DNA of 64,000 bases, from assembly GCA_016787755.1 (NCBI GenBank), contig JAEUUA010000018.1, positions 310,001 through 374,000 on the forward strand, in the 5' to 3' direction. The notes beneath the pieces were generated by a model, which did no database searches, had not been told where the DNA came from, and saw nothing but the letters and a program-made list of their open reading frames with translations. Source of the stretch: Cyclobacteriaceae bacterium (GTDB taxonomy: Bacteria; Bacteroidota; Bacteroidia; Cytophagales; Cyclobacteriaceae). Positions 1-7,341 of the stretch are shown here, in pieces. Numbering within the stretch: the first letter of the stretch is position 1; every line of letters starts with the position of its first letter. A program made the translations under genes and the position numbers.

Positions 1-767
1 AATCCCCCTTGTCCCATCCACCAGACATCTGACGCTTCTTCTCCATCCGGATAAACTGCTTCATCACGATTGAAGTATTTACCATACATCCGAAGAAAAG
101 TTTTTTCCCCAAGCCTCGTTCCATACCGTATCCCTGTAGATCCCCGCAATTGAGAGCCACCACCGGCCTCCCCGTAAAATCCCTGCGTGTCATACGCTTT
201 TTTAGTGATTATGTTAATCACTCCATTGACTGCATTAGCGCCCCATAATGTTCCACCAGTACCACTGATCACTTCAATGCGCTCAACATCTGCTAATAAA
301 TAGTCTTGCCGATCCCAGAATACTCCTGAGAAAAGCGGTGTATAAACCGTTCTCCCATCAATAAGAACTAGAAGTTTATTGGCTAGATCAGTATTGAACC
401 CGCGCGCACTAATCGCCCAATCGTGTGAATTTTTTTGAGCAATGTGAAGATTGGTTGCCAGCCGCAATGCCTCTGGTATGCTTGTAGCTCCTGCGCGCCT
501 GATGTCGTCCTGGGTAATCACTTGAATTGCCGAAGCCGCTTCCGTTAGCTTCTCTGCGCGCCTCGAAACTGACATCACCTCAACATTTAACAATTCTTCC
601 ATGCTGAGTTTTTTCAAGGTGTCCGGTGTCAGGAGACTCTGCATTGTCTGGCTAAACAGTAATTCTGAATTCAAGGTCAGCAAAAGAAAAATAAGAAGGC
701 CAGAAAATGATCTTGAGTAACGCGTGCGTTTGGCTTGAACACACAATCTGGAAAGAGCATCTATCAT
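1..767 (-). CDS. TonB-dependent receptor, N-terminal part (cut by window edge)
   Basis: About 255 residues of an outer-membrane TonB-dependent receptor are visible; the barrel continues beyond base 1. The ATG at 767 is followed by a basic stretch and a hydrophobic signal segment (roughly residues 22-39), then a plug domain. Plug landmarks read by eye are VISGTGGTLWGANAVNGVIN and LLVLIDGRTVYTPLF, typical of vitamin B12/siderophore-type receptors of the BtuB/CirA kind. It starts 13 bases after the stop of the receiver gene to its right on the same strand, so the two are probably co-transcribed. The substrate cannot be told from this part. The family call is firm. Confidence 0.9.
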   Translation of the reverse strand, partial: MIDALSRLCVQAKRTRYSRSFSGLLIFLLLTLNSELLFSQTMQSLLTPDTLKKLSMEELLNVEVMSVSRRAEKLTEAASAIQVITQDDIRRAGATSIPEALRLATNLHIAQKNSHDWAISARGFNTDLANKLLVLIDGRTVYTPLFSGVFWDRQDYLLADVERIEVISGTGGTLWGANAVNGVINIITKKAYDTQGFYGEAGGGSQLRGSTGIRYGTRLGEKTFLRMYGKYFNRDEAVYPDGEEASDVWWMGQGG

Positions 768-780
768 GGCGTTCTTTCAA

Positions 781-1224
781 TCATTTAATTGCTTTATTGA
801 CCACCATCCAATACATCCCCAATCCATTTATCGTTTTTGAAAAATCATTAAAATTAACGGGCTTCACGATGTAACTATTGGCACCCAAATCATAAGCCTT
901 CTGAACATCTGGATGCTCAGCTGAGGAAGTCAGAATTACGACCGGGATACTTTTCATTTGTGGATCAAGTTTTAGTTTTTCAAGTACTTCTAGACCGTTG
1001 ACTTTTGGCATCTTCAAATCCAACAAAATGACCTTGGGTATTTGATTAATATTTCGACCGGAAAATTCTCCGCGCCCAAAAATAAAATCCAAAGCTTTGG
1101 CGCCATCCTCTAAATGAATAAGGTTATTTGCCAGCTTCTGTTTCTTAAGGGTGCGAATGGTTAATTCTGCGTCCGCTAGATTGTCTTCGACAATTAAAAT
1201 TTCTACTTCCTGGTTGTCTATCAT
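781..1224 (-). CDS. Single-domain response regulator (Rcp1/CheY-like receiver)
   Basis: A stand-alone phosphoacceptor domain of 147 residues with no output domain. The receiver signature is complete: acidic pair in the VEDN segment (about residues 12-14), phosphorylated Asp in LLDLKMP (D69), Thr/Ser in VVILTSS (about 99-101) and Lys in YIVKPVNF (K121). An open frame continues upstream to a TTG at 1269, but the ATG at 1224 fits the family start better. It lies just upstream of the TonB receptor gene on the same strand. A perfect palindrome is found 66-80 bases upstream of the start. The partner kinase is not certain; the kinase at 2662-3453 is the nearest candidate. Confidence 0.9.
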   Translation of the reverse strand: MIDNQEVEILIVEDNLADAELTIRTLKKQKLANNLIHLEDGAKALDFIFGRGEFSGRNINQIPKVILLDLKMPKVNGLEVLEKLKLDPQMKSIPVVILTSSAEHPDVQKAYDLGANSYIVKPVNFNDFSKTINGLGMYWMVVNKAIK

Positions 1225-1289
1225 GTGGGAAAACAAGTTTCTTGAGCTAGACAATATAGACTGATTCAAATAGTAGGGTCTTCATATGG

Positions 1290-1304
1290 TAGGAGTAACT
1301 CCTA
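1290..1304. promoter_or_regulatory. Palindromic operator candidate, copy 1 (TAGGAGTAACTCCTA)
   Basis: A 15-bp perfect palindrome around a central A, 66 bases upstream of the leftward response-regulator ATG at 1224. An identical 15-mer recurs at 4815-4829 and a close relative at 1411-1427. The symmetry, the recurrence in front of regulatory genes and the similar distance to the start codon support a dimeric regulator binding site. The regulator is unknown; the LuxR-type protein at 3450-4094 is a candidate by proximity only. Confidence 0.6.
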
Positions 1305-1410
1305 TTCCTTTTGATGGTAAGCTGACATGATATCAAAGGAACGGGCAAGCTTTGCACGCTCCAGTGACAACTCATTTACGTTCCATTACACCAATGAAGG
1401 GATAAAAAAA

Positions 1411-1427
1411 ATGGGAGTTACTCCCAT
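1411..1427. promoter_or_regulatory. Palindromic operator candidate, copy 2 (ATGGGAGTTACTCCCAT)
   Basis: A perfect 8-1-8 palindrome of 17 bp that shares the core GGAGTNACTCC with copies at 1290 and 4815. It lies 85 bases before the rightward ATG at 1512, and about 33 bases before a TAGCATTG sequence (1461-1468) that is one base off the Bacteroidetes TAnnTTTG element. That spacing would fit an activator site, but this is inference. Confidence 0.6.
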
Positions 1428-1511
1428 GTAAAAAGAGTATGTCCAGACAGAGGCAATAACTAGCATTGATGTTTAAGCAATTCCTGTAATAAATTTTTAA
1501 ACCCACACATC

Positions 1512-2012
1512 ATGAAAAGTTCTCTTACAAACGCAGCAACATTTATCATCCTGTTTTCACTCACACTTTCTTGCAATGAACAAGAGGTGACGGTAAATCC
1601 GAATAATACATTTTCTTCAGGTACGATCTCAGATGGACAAAATAAAAGTTCAAGTCGGGCACGGAGCGGAGATCTATTGTTTGATGGTTCAGAAGGGGAT
1701 CCCATAGATATTAATACAGCTACCCGATGGGCAGCCAATTATAAAGCTACGTTGGAAAATCCTAATGATATCCGAGCACATTTTTTTGGAACTGAAATCC
1801 TTCAACTGTTACTCAATGAATCCGGTTGTGTCGGAATCCGAATGTATTATGCACTTGATGATAATGGGATTAAAAAACTGTTGTTAGTTGGTGTCGATGC
1901 ATCGGGTGAAGATTTACGCCCGGTTGAAGGAGTAACCTTGGGCGTTGGGGGAAATATCGTTGCTGATTTTTCATTTCCTTGTCCAGATTACTGTCCACCC
2001 AAGTCACTATAG
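1512..2012 (+). CDS. Putative lipoprotein of unknown function
   Basis: 166 residues with a clear lipoprotein signal: a short hydrophobic helix and a lipobox ending in LTLSC (Cys near residue 21), followed by a polar, Ser/Asn-rich linker. The C-terminal 110 residues look like a small folded domain with TATRWAANYK, an AHFFGTEIL stretch, GCVGIRMYYALDDNG and a Cys-containing end (FPCPDYCPP). This pattern recalls a small uncharacterised protein common in Cytophagales, but I cannot assign a function. It heads the operon with the membrane protein, kinase and regulator genes downstream (39-base gap) and may be a periplasm-facing component of that system. Confidence 0.75.
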   Translation: MKSSLTNAATFIILFSLTLSCNEQEVTVNPNNTFSSGTISDGQNKSSSRARSGDLLFDGSEGDPIDINTATRWAANYKATLENPNDIRAHFFGTEILQLLLNESGCVGIRMYYALDDNGIKKLLLVGVDASGEDLRPVEGVTLGVGGNIVADFSFPCPDYCPPKSL

Positions 2013-2050
2013 CCTTTTGTATATTTACTGTCCAGATTAGCGTATTCTAA

Positions 2051-2716
2051 ATGCAGTTTGAATTTTATATTGCATATTTTTCATTCGGATCAATTGTGAT
2101 CCCACTTTTTATTGCCATGCTGCAATGGAAAAGAATGACAGATGAATTAAAGATATTAAGGACTCTTCTAATAATATCGTTACTATCCGATTTACTTAGT
2201 TTGGTACTTATCACGTACTCTCTTAATACCTATTGGATCGGGAATATTTTCATGATTGCCCAATTGGCTTTATTGATTATACTTTTCAGAAGTCAATTGC
2301 AGTATCATAACGTAATTAATTCAATCTTATTGACATCTATATTATTTTGCCTATTAAACGTTGGATTCATTCAAGGGCCATTTGTATTTAACTCCTTATC
2401 GAATGTAATAGCTTGCCTGATCCTAATCAGCTTTTGCTTGTATTATTTTTACCACTTATTAAACGACCTCCCGACCATCCATATCCAGCATCTACCCATG
2501 TTATGGATTTCATTTGGTGTATTGACATATTATGGTGGAAATTTCTTTTTGTTTCTGGTGAAAAATTATCTCACCTATGGAGAAACTGGCTCACACAAGA
2601 CCATGTGGATTTTACATAACTTGCTAAACATCGTTAAAAATATACTTTTTGCTATCGGTCTATGGAAGGGTTATCGCAAGGTGAGGTCATCTACATTATC
2701 GTCCTTGGCTCCCTAG
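2051..2716 (+). CDS. Polytopic membrane protein, possible sensor partner of the kinase
   Basis: 221 residues that are almost entirely hydrophobic, with about seven predicted membrane helices spread from residue 8 to 208 and short polar loops. No enzymatic motif was recognised. The last 55 bases overlap the start of the histidine kinase gene, so translation is probably coupled. The kinase has one membrane helix and no evident extracytoplasmic sensing domain, so this protein could supply signal input; that is inference from position. The family is not recognised. Confidence 0.7.
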   Translation: MQFEFYIAYFSFGSIVIPLFIAMLQWKRMTDELKILRTLLIISLLSDLLSLVLITYSLNTYWIGNIFMIAQLALLIILFRSQLQYHNVINSILLTSILFCLLNVGFIQGPFVFNSLSNVIACLILISFCLYYFYHLLNDLPTIHIQHLPMLWISFGVLTYYGGNFFLFLVKNYLTYGETGSHKTMWILHNLLNIVKNILFAIGLWKGYRKVRSSTLSSLAP

Positions 2717-3453
2717 GGATGTTCTTGTTCATAGCAGGATTTGCAGTATTTATATCCATGTATCAAAAACGTATGCTACAAGAACAGGAAAAAAGAAGAA
2801 TCATCGAACTGGATTATCAGCAGCAGATGATTCAGTCACAAATTGATTCACAGGAAACCGAGCGCAAGCGGATTGCTGCGGATCTTCATGACTCTATCGG
2901 ATCGCTTCTCTGGGCAGCGAAACTCAACATCGCTTACCTAGGAAGATTGTCAAATTTTAATGGCGAAATGAAAGATTCGTATCTCGAAACAATGAAGATA
3001 CTAGACCAATCAATCGACTCGGTCAAAAGAATCTCATGGGAACTTACCCCGGAAGCGTTTCACAATACCGGACTTTCCTCATCCATTATGGAATTATGTT
3101 CACGCCTCAATGGGAAAGGCCAGGTAATAGTATTCAAGGAAAAAGGCAATCAATTGTTTTGGAAGGATGACCGTGCATTAATGGCATTTAGAATCGTTCA
3201 GGAACTACTCAACAATGCCGTGAAACATGCGAAGGCCAATAGCATTTTGGTAAATCTTAACTGGAATTCGAATAGGCTATTAATTGAAGTACAAGATGAT
3301 GGAATAGGTTTCACCCTCAATGATAAAATTCGAAACGGAGTGGGGTGGTGGAATATTATGCATCGCTCAAAAATGATTGATGCGGCAATTGAGGTAAAGC
3401 AAAATCATCAACAAGGATCGGCCATCGAATTAACGGTGCCTTTGTCATCATGA
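2662..3453 (+). CDS. Sensor histidine kinase, HisKA_3 / NarX-like
   Basis: 263 residues: one N-terminal membrane helix (about residues 9-31), a coiled-coil segment rich in Gln/Glu/Arg (35-70), the dimerisation and phosphoacceptor box ERKRIAADLHDSIGSLL (His near residue 77), then a HATPase_c domain. The N box reads QELLNNAVKHAK, the G1 box DDGIGF, and the G2 box is GVGWWNI where GLGLxNI-like sequence is usual. The gene ends inside an ATGA overlap with the regulator gene, so the two form a cognate pair. The lack of a large sensor domain suggests that it senses through its membrane part or through the upstream membrane protein. Confidence 0.9.
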   Translation: MEGLSQGEVIYIIVLGSLGMFLFIAGFAVFISMYQKRMLQEQEKRRIIELDYQQQMIQSQIDSQETERKRIAADLHDSIGSLLWAAKLNIAYLGRLSNFNGEMKDSYLETMKILDQSIDSVKRISWELTPEAFHNTGLSSSIMELCSRLNGKGQVIVFKEKGNQLFWKDDRALMAFRIVQELLNNAVKHAKANSILVNLNWNSNRLLIEVQDDGIGFTLNDKIRNGVGWWNIMHRSKMIDAAIEVKQNHQQGSAIELTVPLSS

Positions 3454-4094
3454 ATAAACTGAAGGTATACATTGCCGATGATCATACCTTCGTACGCAAA
3501 GGGATGATTCGCTTGTTGAATACCTTTGACCGCATCGGTGAAGTAAAGGAAGCCGCCAACGGAAATGAACTCATCGCGCTGGTCAAAAAAACAATCCCTG
3601 ATCTAGTGGTGCTGGATCTCGAAATGCCTGAAAAAAATGGATTCGATACATCCAAGCATCTGATCGATCACTATCCAGAAGTCGGAATTCTAATTCTTAC
3701 TATGCACACAGAAGAAGTGTTTATTCTTAATTTAATTGAATTGGGAGTCCATGGTTTCTTAAACAAAAGTGCAGAACCGGAAGAAGTGGAACGCGCCCTC
3801 TATGCTGTTGCTGACAACGACTTCTATCGGAATGAAATCGTTAACCATGCCCTGAGAAGTGGGGTGCGAAGAAGTACAGAGGCATCCTCAGCCAAACTAA
3901 GCCCGAGAGAACTTGAAATCCTTCTGCTCATCTGTAAGGAGCTTACACCTCATGAAGTTAGCACTCGCTTACAAATCAGTGAAAAAACTTTCTTCAATCA
4001 TAGATCGAATATTCTGGGTAAGATAGGAGCCCGGGGCAATGTGGGATTGGTGAAATATGCTTACCAGAATCACTTACTGGAATTGTCAGCGTGA
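3450..4094 (+). CDS. NarL/FixJ-family response regulator (receiver + LuxR HTH)
   Basis: 214 residues. The receiver domain covers about 1-120, with the acidic pair at ADDH (10-11), phosphorylated Asp in VVLDLEMP (D56), and Lys in GFLNKSA (K106). The C-terminal LuxR-type helix-turn-helix (about 148-205) shows the typical LSPRELEILLLICK start and a recognition region ISEKTFFNHRSNILGK. The start overlaps the kinase stop by four bases. As the only DNA-binding regulator in this signalling cluster it is the natural candidate for binding the nearby GGAGTNACTCC palindromes; no direct evidence is available. Confidence 0.93.
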   Translation: MNKLKVYIADDHTFVRKGMIRLLNTFDRIGEVKEAANGNELIALVKKTIPDLVVLDLEMPEKNGFDTSKHLIDHYPEVGILILTMHTEEVFILNLIELGVHGFLNKSAEPEEVERALYAVADNDFYRNEIVNHALRSGVRRSTEASSAKLSPRELEILLLICKELTPHEVSTRLQISEKTFFNHRSNILGKIGARGNVGLVKYAYQNHLLELSA

Positions 4095-4103
4095 GTATTC
4101 TCT

Positions 4104-4367
4104 CTACTTGGCTGCGTACCAATCAAAATACATAAGTGAGCTTTCTGGAAATAGATTCCATCGGGTTCGATGAAATTCGGATTCATACCATTGGCAATGC
4201 AATAAGCATCGTTTCATATTTCGATTTTTGCACACCTCCACAATCACCATTAAGTAACCACCACTTTTTAATTGTACTGTATCACCGACTTTGAATTTTG
4301 TAGTGGGACCGAATAGCCATTTTTTAATCTTTACTACTAGGGCAATTATTTTTCTTGATGAAGACAT
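4104..4367 (-). CDS. Small YodC/DUF2158-like protein
   Basis: 87 residues. The middle carries the DUF2158 pattern FKVGDTVQLKSGGYLMVI followed by Cys residues and CQWYES, which corresponds to the usual small beta-barrel 'VxLKSGGPxM ... CxW' family. The N-terminal 20 residues are basic and moderately hydrophobic. The function of the family is unknown. It follows the receiver gene to its right by six bases and is probably co-transcribed with it; it converges with the LuxR-type regulator gene, whose stop lies 10 bases away. Confidence 0.75.
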   Translation of the reverse strand: MSSSRKIIALVVKIKKWLFGPTTKFKVGDTVQLKSGGYLMVIVEVCKNRNMKRCLLHCQWYESEFHRTRWNLFPESSLMYFDWYAAK

Positions 4368-4373
4368 ATGACT

Positions 4374-4754
4374 TTAATTTAATACTCCCCGAATGGCGGC
4401 TTCATTAATAGTCTTAGTTAGAAACGTAGTAATACCTAACTCCCTGGCACGAGCTACGTCCTTGGGATTATCTGAACTCGTTATCATCACAATCTTTACA
4501 TCTTTTATCCCCGGAAGAGGAAGATGCTGAAAAGCTTGAATAAAACTAAACCCATCCATGCCAGGCACGTTAATATCAAGAAGGATAATTTCTGGAAGAC
4601 TTCGTGAGAACTGAAAATATTCATTTATAAGTGAGATGGCCTCCTGCCCATTCAAGGTCGTGTGGATTGCAACGGGAATACCTGTCTGCTGAATAGCCTT
4701 AGTATTTAGAAGATTGAAAATTGAATCATCGTCAACCAGTAGGACATTCTTCAT
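4374..4754 (-). CDS. Single-domain response regulator (CheY-like receiver)
   Basis: 126 residues forming one receiver domain: acidic residues VDDD (8-10), phosphorylated Asp in IILLDINVPGMDG (D60), Ser/Thr in MITSSD, and Lys in TFLTKTI (K114). There is no output domain. It is the second orphan receiver in the cluster, and it has the same palindrome 61-75 bases upstream of its ATG as the receiver gene at 781-1224. It may act as a phosphate sink or as a protein-interaction regulator in the neighbouring pathway. Confidence 0.9.
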   Translation of the reverse strand: MKNVLLVDDDSIFNLLNTKAIQQTGIPVAIHTTLNGQEAISLINEYFQFSRSLPEIILLDINVPGMDGFSFIQAFQHLPLPGIKDVKIVMITSSDNPKDVARARELGITTFLTKTINEAAIRGVLN

Positions 4755-4814
4755 AATTAATTCTTTCTACGATCCTCAAGTGTACAGGTTTGTTTCTTAA
4801 TTTACCATTTCACG

Positions 4815-4829
4815 TAGGAGTAACTCCTA
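4815..4829. promoter_or_regulatory. Palindromic operator candidate, copy 3 (TAGGAGTAACTCCTA)
   Basis: Identical to the 15-mer at 1290-1304 and placed 61 bases upstream of the ATG of the receiver gene at 4754. On the minus strand a TACACTTG sequence (4784 down to 4777), one base off TAnnTTTG, lies 30 bases further downstream. Similar spacing is seen at the copy near 1411. Confidence 0.6.
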
Positions 4830-5414
4830 TGGCGATTCTGTCACAAATTAGGTTTATGATGAACCCATTGTTTCATCCGGCATATTCTCATAATGATCGA
4901 ATTAAATGGTTTCTTAGGTGTGCTTGTGAGGGGCAACTATAGCACTCATTCCATTTGCTTTGCCCCAAGATATTTTCCAAGTGGGAATTTCCTTTCAATC
5001 TATACTTACTCGCGGTTTACATTTTTGCGGACTGATCTTCATTCTACTTTCTAGATTTCCCGCAACCAACTATTCCCTGATCAGGCTTATGGCAAAGAAT
5101 TTCATTTCGATATCACATGTTCCTTTGTATTCTGGTCATGCTTACTCTAGGAAGGTGAAAAGCACAGGTTCACTCCTTATTCTACTGCCAAAAAAACCGA
5201 ATGCATTTTTACCAAACTGACCTTCCTTCAAAAAGGTAGGCTCCACGAACGGGTTGTATACGCCAAGTTTTTGACGATCTATATGATCATAGAAGGCATG
5301 ACTTTCTGTAAGGCGAAGATTAAATAATCTGGTGTTGATATGAATTTGCCTGTTATTTAGAATATTGAGTATGGCGTTTGCCAGCGATTATGTGAAAATG
5401 GTATGTTTTTTAAG
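4830..5414. other. Gene-poor gap with an unassigned open frame on the minus strand
   Basis: No convincing gene was found. The plus-strand frame 4960-5220 has a hydrophobic, low-information composition and no family resemblance. On the minus strand a frame open from about 5390 to a TAA at 5142 reads like protein (it contains LFNLRLTESHAFYDH and GVYNPFVEPTFLKEGQ) but has no ATG at its left end and no recognised family. It may be the tail of a decayed gene. Nothing else was seen. Confidence 0.3.
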
Positions 5415-5422
5415 TACCTTTG
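5415..5422 (+). promoter_or_regulatory. Possible -7 promoter element TACCTTTG
   Basis: Matches the Bacteroidetes TAnnTTTG element exactly and lies 6 bases before the ATG at 5429, which would give a nearly leaderless transcript. No good -33 TTTG was found at the usual distance, so the call is weak. Confidence 0.35.
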
Positions 5423-5428
5423 AACCAT

Positions 5429-5815
5429 ATGATGTTAAGGCGATTCATATTGGGTTTAGCACTTCTGGCTTATTCAGCTTCGCTTGCCCATAGCATTCTT
5501 CCGCACAGTCATTACAATTCACATCAGGAATCACGTGAACATCATGAGCATGAAAGCAAGCATCATCATGATGAATCGAATGGAGATTTAGCATTCCCAG
5601 TTCATAATTCAAATACCGATGTTGAGCTAAGTAAGTCTTCAACTGATCATGTGTTTAAAAACCAAGCTAACCTTCATTTTGTCCTTGCAGATGAAGTGAT
5701 CTTACCTAGTGAATGGTTCCTCTGCGAAGCCTATCATGTCCCTATTGATCTTCGCACCCCTGATCATCCCAAACTCTCCTCCTGTAGTTTACGCGCACCT
5801 CCTTTAGTTTCCTAA
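5429..5815 (+). CDS. Secreted His-rich protein, probable metal-stress protein
   Basis: 128 residues from the ATG at 5429 (a second ATG follows directly at 5432; a TTG at 5420 is less likely). A signal peptide of about 20 residues ends near LAHS. It is followed by a very His/Glu-rich stretch (HSHYNSHQ... HEHESKHHHDE, about residues 26-52) that should bind divalent metal or copper. The rest shows no recognised domain and only a single Cys. Proteins of this kind often open heavy-metal efflux operons in Bacteroidetes. Here it precedes a small membrane protein and a DUF2231 protein. Confidence 0.7.
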   Translation: MMLRRFILGLALLAYSASLAHSILPHSHYNSHQESREHHEHESKHHHDESNGDLAFPVHNSNTDVELSKSSTDHVFKNQANLHFVLADEVILPSEWFLCEAYHVPIDLRTPDHPKLSSCSLRAPPLVS

Positions 5816-5842
5816 AGAGTCTTTGAACGGACTTTACAAAAA

Positions 5843-5888
5843 AATAACTCTGATCAGAGTTATTACGGACAATGCTTTGTTAGCATTG
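5843..5888. promoter_or_regulatory. 22-bp perfect palindrome followed by a second hairpin
   Basis: Bases 5843-5864 are a perfect palindrome with half-site AATAACTCTGA. A second inverted repeat CAATGCT-TTGTT-AGCATTG follows at 5870-5888. Both lie between the His-rich protein gene and the small membrane protein gene. They could be an operator, a terminator without a T-run, or an RNA-processing site; the sequence does not decide. Confidence 0.5.
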
Positions 5889-5928
5889 CCTATTATCTAA
5901 TTGGCTAGATATTTAGAACTCAAAAAAA

Positions 5929-6060
5929 ATGAAAGACTGTTGTAAAACAGAAAGTGAGAAACCCAAAACCCAAATGGGAAAAATCTTAAAATGGGTTTTC
6001 TATCTAGTCATTGCTGGATTGATCCTATTCGTTTTGTTCCTTCAGTTTTTAACACACTAA
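5929..6060 (+). CDS. 43-residue single-helix membrane protein with N-terminal Cys pair
   Basis: A short ORF starting MKDCCKTESEK and continuing with a basic segment and one strongly hydrophobic helix (about residues 22-40), ending in FLTH. The CC pair near the N-terminus, facing the cytoplasm if the helix follows the positive-inside rule, could bind a soft metal. It is preceded by an A-rich leader and lies 17 bases before the DUF2231 gene, so the two are probably one unit. No family name can be given. Confidence 0.6.
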   Translation: MKDCCKTESEKPKTQMGKILKWVFYLVIAGLILFVLFLQFLTH

Positions 6061-6077
6061 TTAAATAATAAATAGAT

Positions 6078-6539
6078 ATGAACCAATTACTGCCGGATTG
6101 GGCTCCGAATATTCACCCTTTGTTAATTCATTTTCCTATTGTTCTTTTCCTGATTGCTATTCTGGCAGATGTCTCGCTTTTGATATTCGCAAAAGACTGG
6201 TTGAGGAATGCCGCGGTTGCCTTGTTTACGCTAAGCACTTTGGCTGCTTTGGCAACCTACTTTAGTGGAAAACAGGCGATAGATACTTTAATGCTGCCGC
6301 TGCAAGCTGAGCTGACAGCTTCATCCCATGCTGATTGGGCCTTATATACGTTGATCTACTTTGGGATATTGACAGTACTTCGATGGTTTTTGTTTTGGAA
6401 ACAGCACGATAAGAAAAAGATAATTCTTGCAACCCTCATCATCCTGGGTATTGGTGGGGCGGGTATGCTCGGCTATACCGCGGACAAGGGTGGCAAACTG
6501 GTTTACAAATATGGTGTTGGTGTTCAGAAAGTAAAGTAA
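6078..6539 (+). CDS. DUF2231 family membrane protein
   Basis: 153 residues with four membrane helices. The N-terminal PNIHPLLIHFPIVLFL is the hallmark of the DUF2231 family, whose first helix carries two conserved His residues. The C-terminal end GGKLVYKYGVGVQ is also characteristic. The family is often found beside cytochrome or metal-handling genes, but its function is not established. It follows the 43-residue membrane protein closely and is followed by a gene for a His/Glu-rich lipoprotein. Confidence 0.85.
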   Translation: MNQLLPDWAPNIHPLLIHFPIVLFLIAILADVSLLIFAKDWLRNAAVALFTLSTLAALATYFSGKQAIDTLMLPLQAELTASSHADWALYTLIYFGILTVLRWFLFWKQHDKKKIILATLIILGIGGAGMLGYTADKGGKLVYKYGVGVQKVK

Positions 6540-6609
6540 TAGCCATGACTGAAATAATATTTATCTATTAATAACAATCCTTGTTGTTTTCCTATTCCTT
6601 GCTGGTACT

Positions 6610-7287
6610 ATGAACTCTTGTGGCACGAAGTCACAAAAAGAATCGGAGGAGCACAATGAAGAAGCCGGACATCATGATGAAAACGATGAGGGCGATCATG
6701 AACAGGAAGGTGAAGAACACCACCGCGATGAAGGCGCAGATGAAAGCAACTCAGAGACCATGATGTGGATGCCTGGCGATCAGCCTTTTACTGGTATGCT
6801 CAAACTGGCGCAAGGCGATAAGCAACAACTTGCTCCGACTGTTTCAACGGAGAGTGATGGCACCAAAACGCTTAACCTTACACTTACGGGGAGTAAAGTA
6901 ATTCTACTTTTTGACGGTGCGTTGGAAAATGTAGGCGCCAATCTTCAGTTTAAAACCGATGGCTTTCAAGGCCAAGTAGCACTTGTTCATCACTATAAAG
7001 ACGCCTCGAATTACGACTATGTGACGCTTACAAATTCCGCTATGAAATTAGGACGAGTAGAAAATGGAAAAGACAAAGTGATGGACAATAAGGAAATAAA
7101 AATGCCTGCTGATTGGGCTACACTAACGGTATCCTCAGCCGGTGAGCACTACAAAGGATTACTCAACGAAGAACTGGTCAACCACGGGCATGGCGAAACT
7201 CGGGCTGCCGGACAAGTGGGTGTATTGCTGAGTGGAAAAGGAAAGGTGATGCTTAGAATGATGGAGGTAATGAAACTCACCGAATAG
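6610..7287 (+). CDS. His/Glu-rich lipoprotein, start unclear (probable frameshift at N-terminus)
   Basis: 225 residues from the ATG at 6610, beginning MNSCGTK. The same frame runs open upstream to 6553 and encodes a typical hydrophobic signal (YLLITILVVFLFLAG) leading into that Cys, so the ATG at 6610 cannot be the natural start of the export signal. A good ATG at 6545 lies in another frame; one missing T in the TTT run at 6560-6562 would join it to the signal. Residues 9-45 are acidic and His-rich and may bind metal. The rest (about 55-225) resembles a beta-sandwich of the DUF1080-like/jelly-roll kind, but this is uncertain. Confidence 0.65.
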   Translation: MNSCGTKSQKESEEHNEEAGHHDENDEGDHEQEGEEHHRDEGADESNSETMMWMPGDQPFTGMLKLAQGDKQQLAPTVSTESDGTKTLNLTLTGSKVILLFDGALENVGANLQFKTDGFQGQVALVHHYKDASNYDYVTLTNSAMKLGRVENGKDKVMDNKEIKMPADWATLTVSSAGEHYKGLLNEELVNHGHGETRAAGQVGVLLSGKGKVMLRMMEVMKLTE

Positions 7288-7341
7288 TAAAGTCAATCGA
7301 TTTGCTAAAACAAACTTAATACACATATAAATTTTTAGGTA

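Noticed and set aside
1290..1304. NarL heptamer pair in the palindrome
   Set aside because: The half TACTCCT fits the NarL heptamer pattern, but the two halves point the opposite way and overlap, so it is not a normal NarL 7-2-7 site.
4960..5220. 86-codon frame on the plus strand
   Set aside because: Hydrophobic, low-information composition, no recognised family and no promoter or ribosome site; overlaps a more protein-like frame on the other strand.
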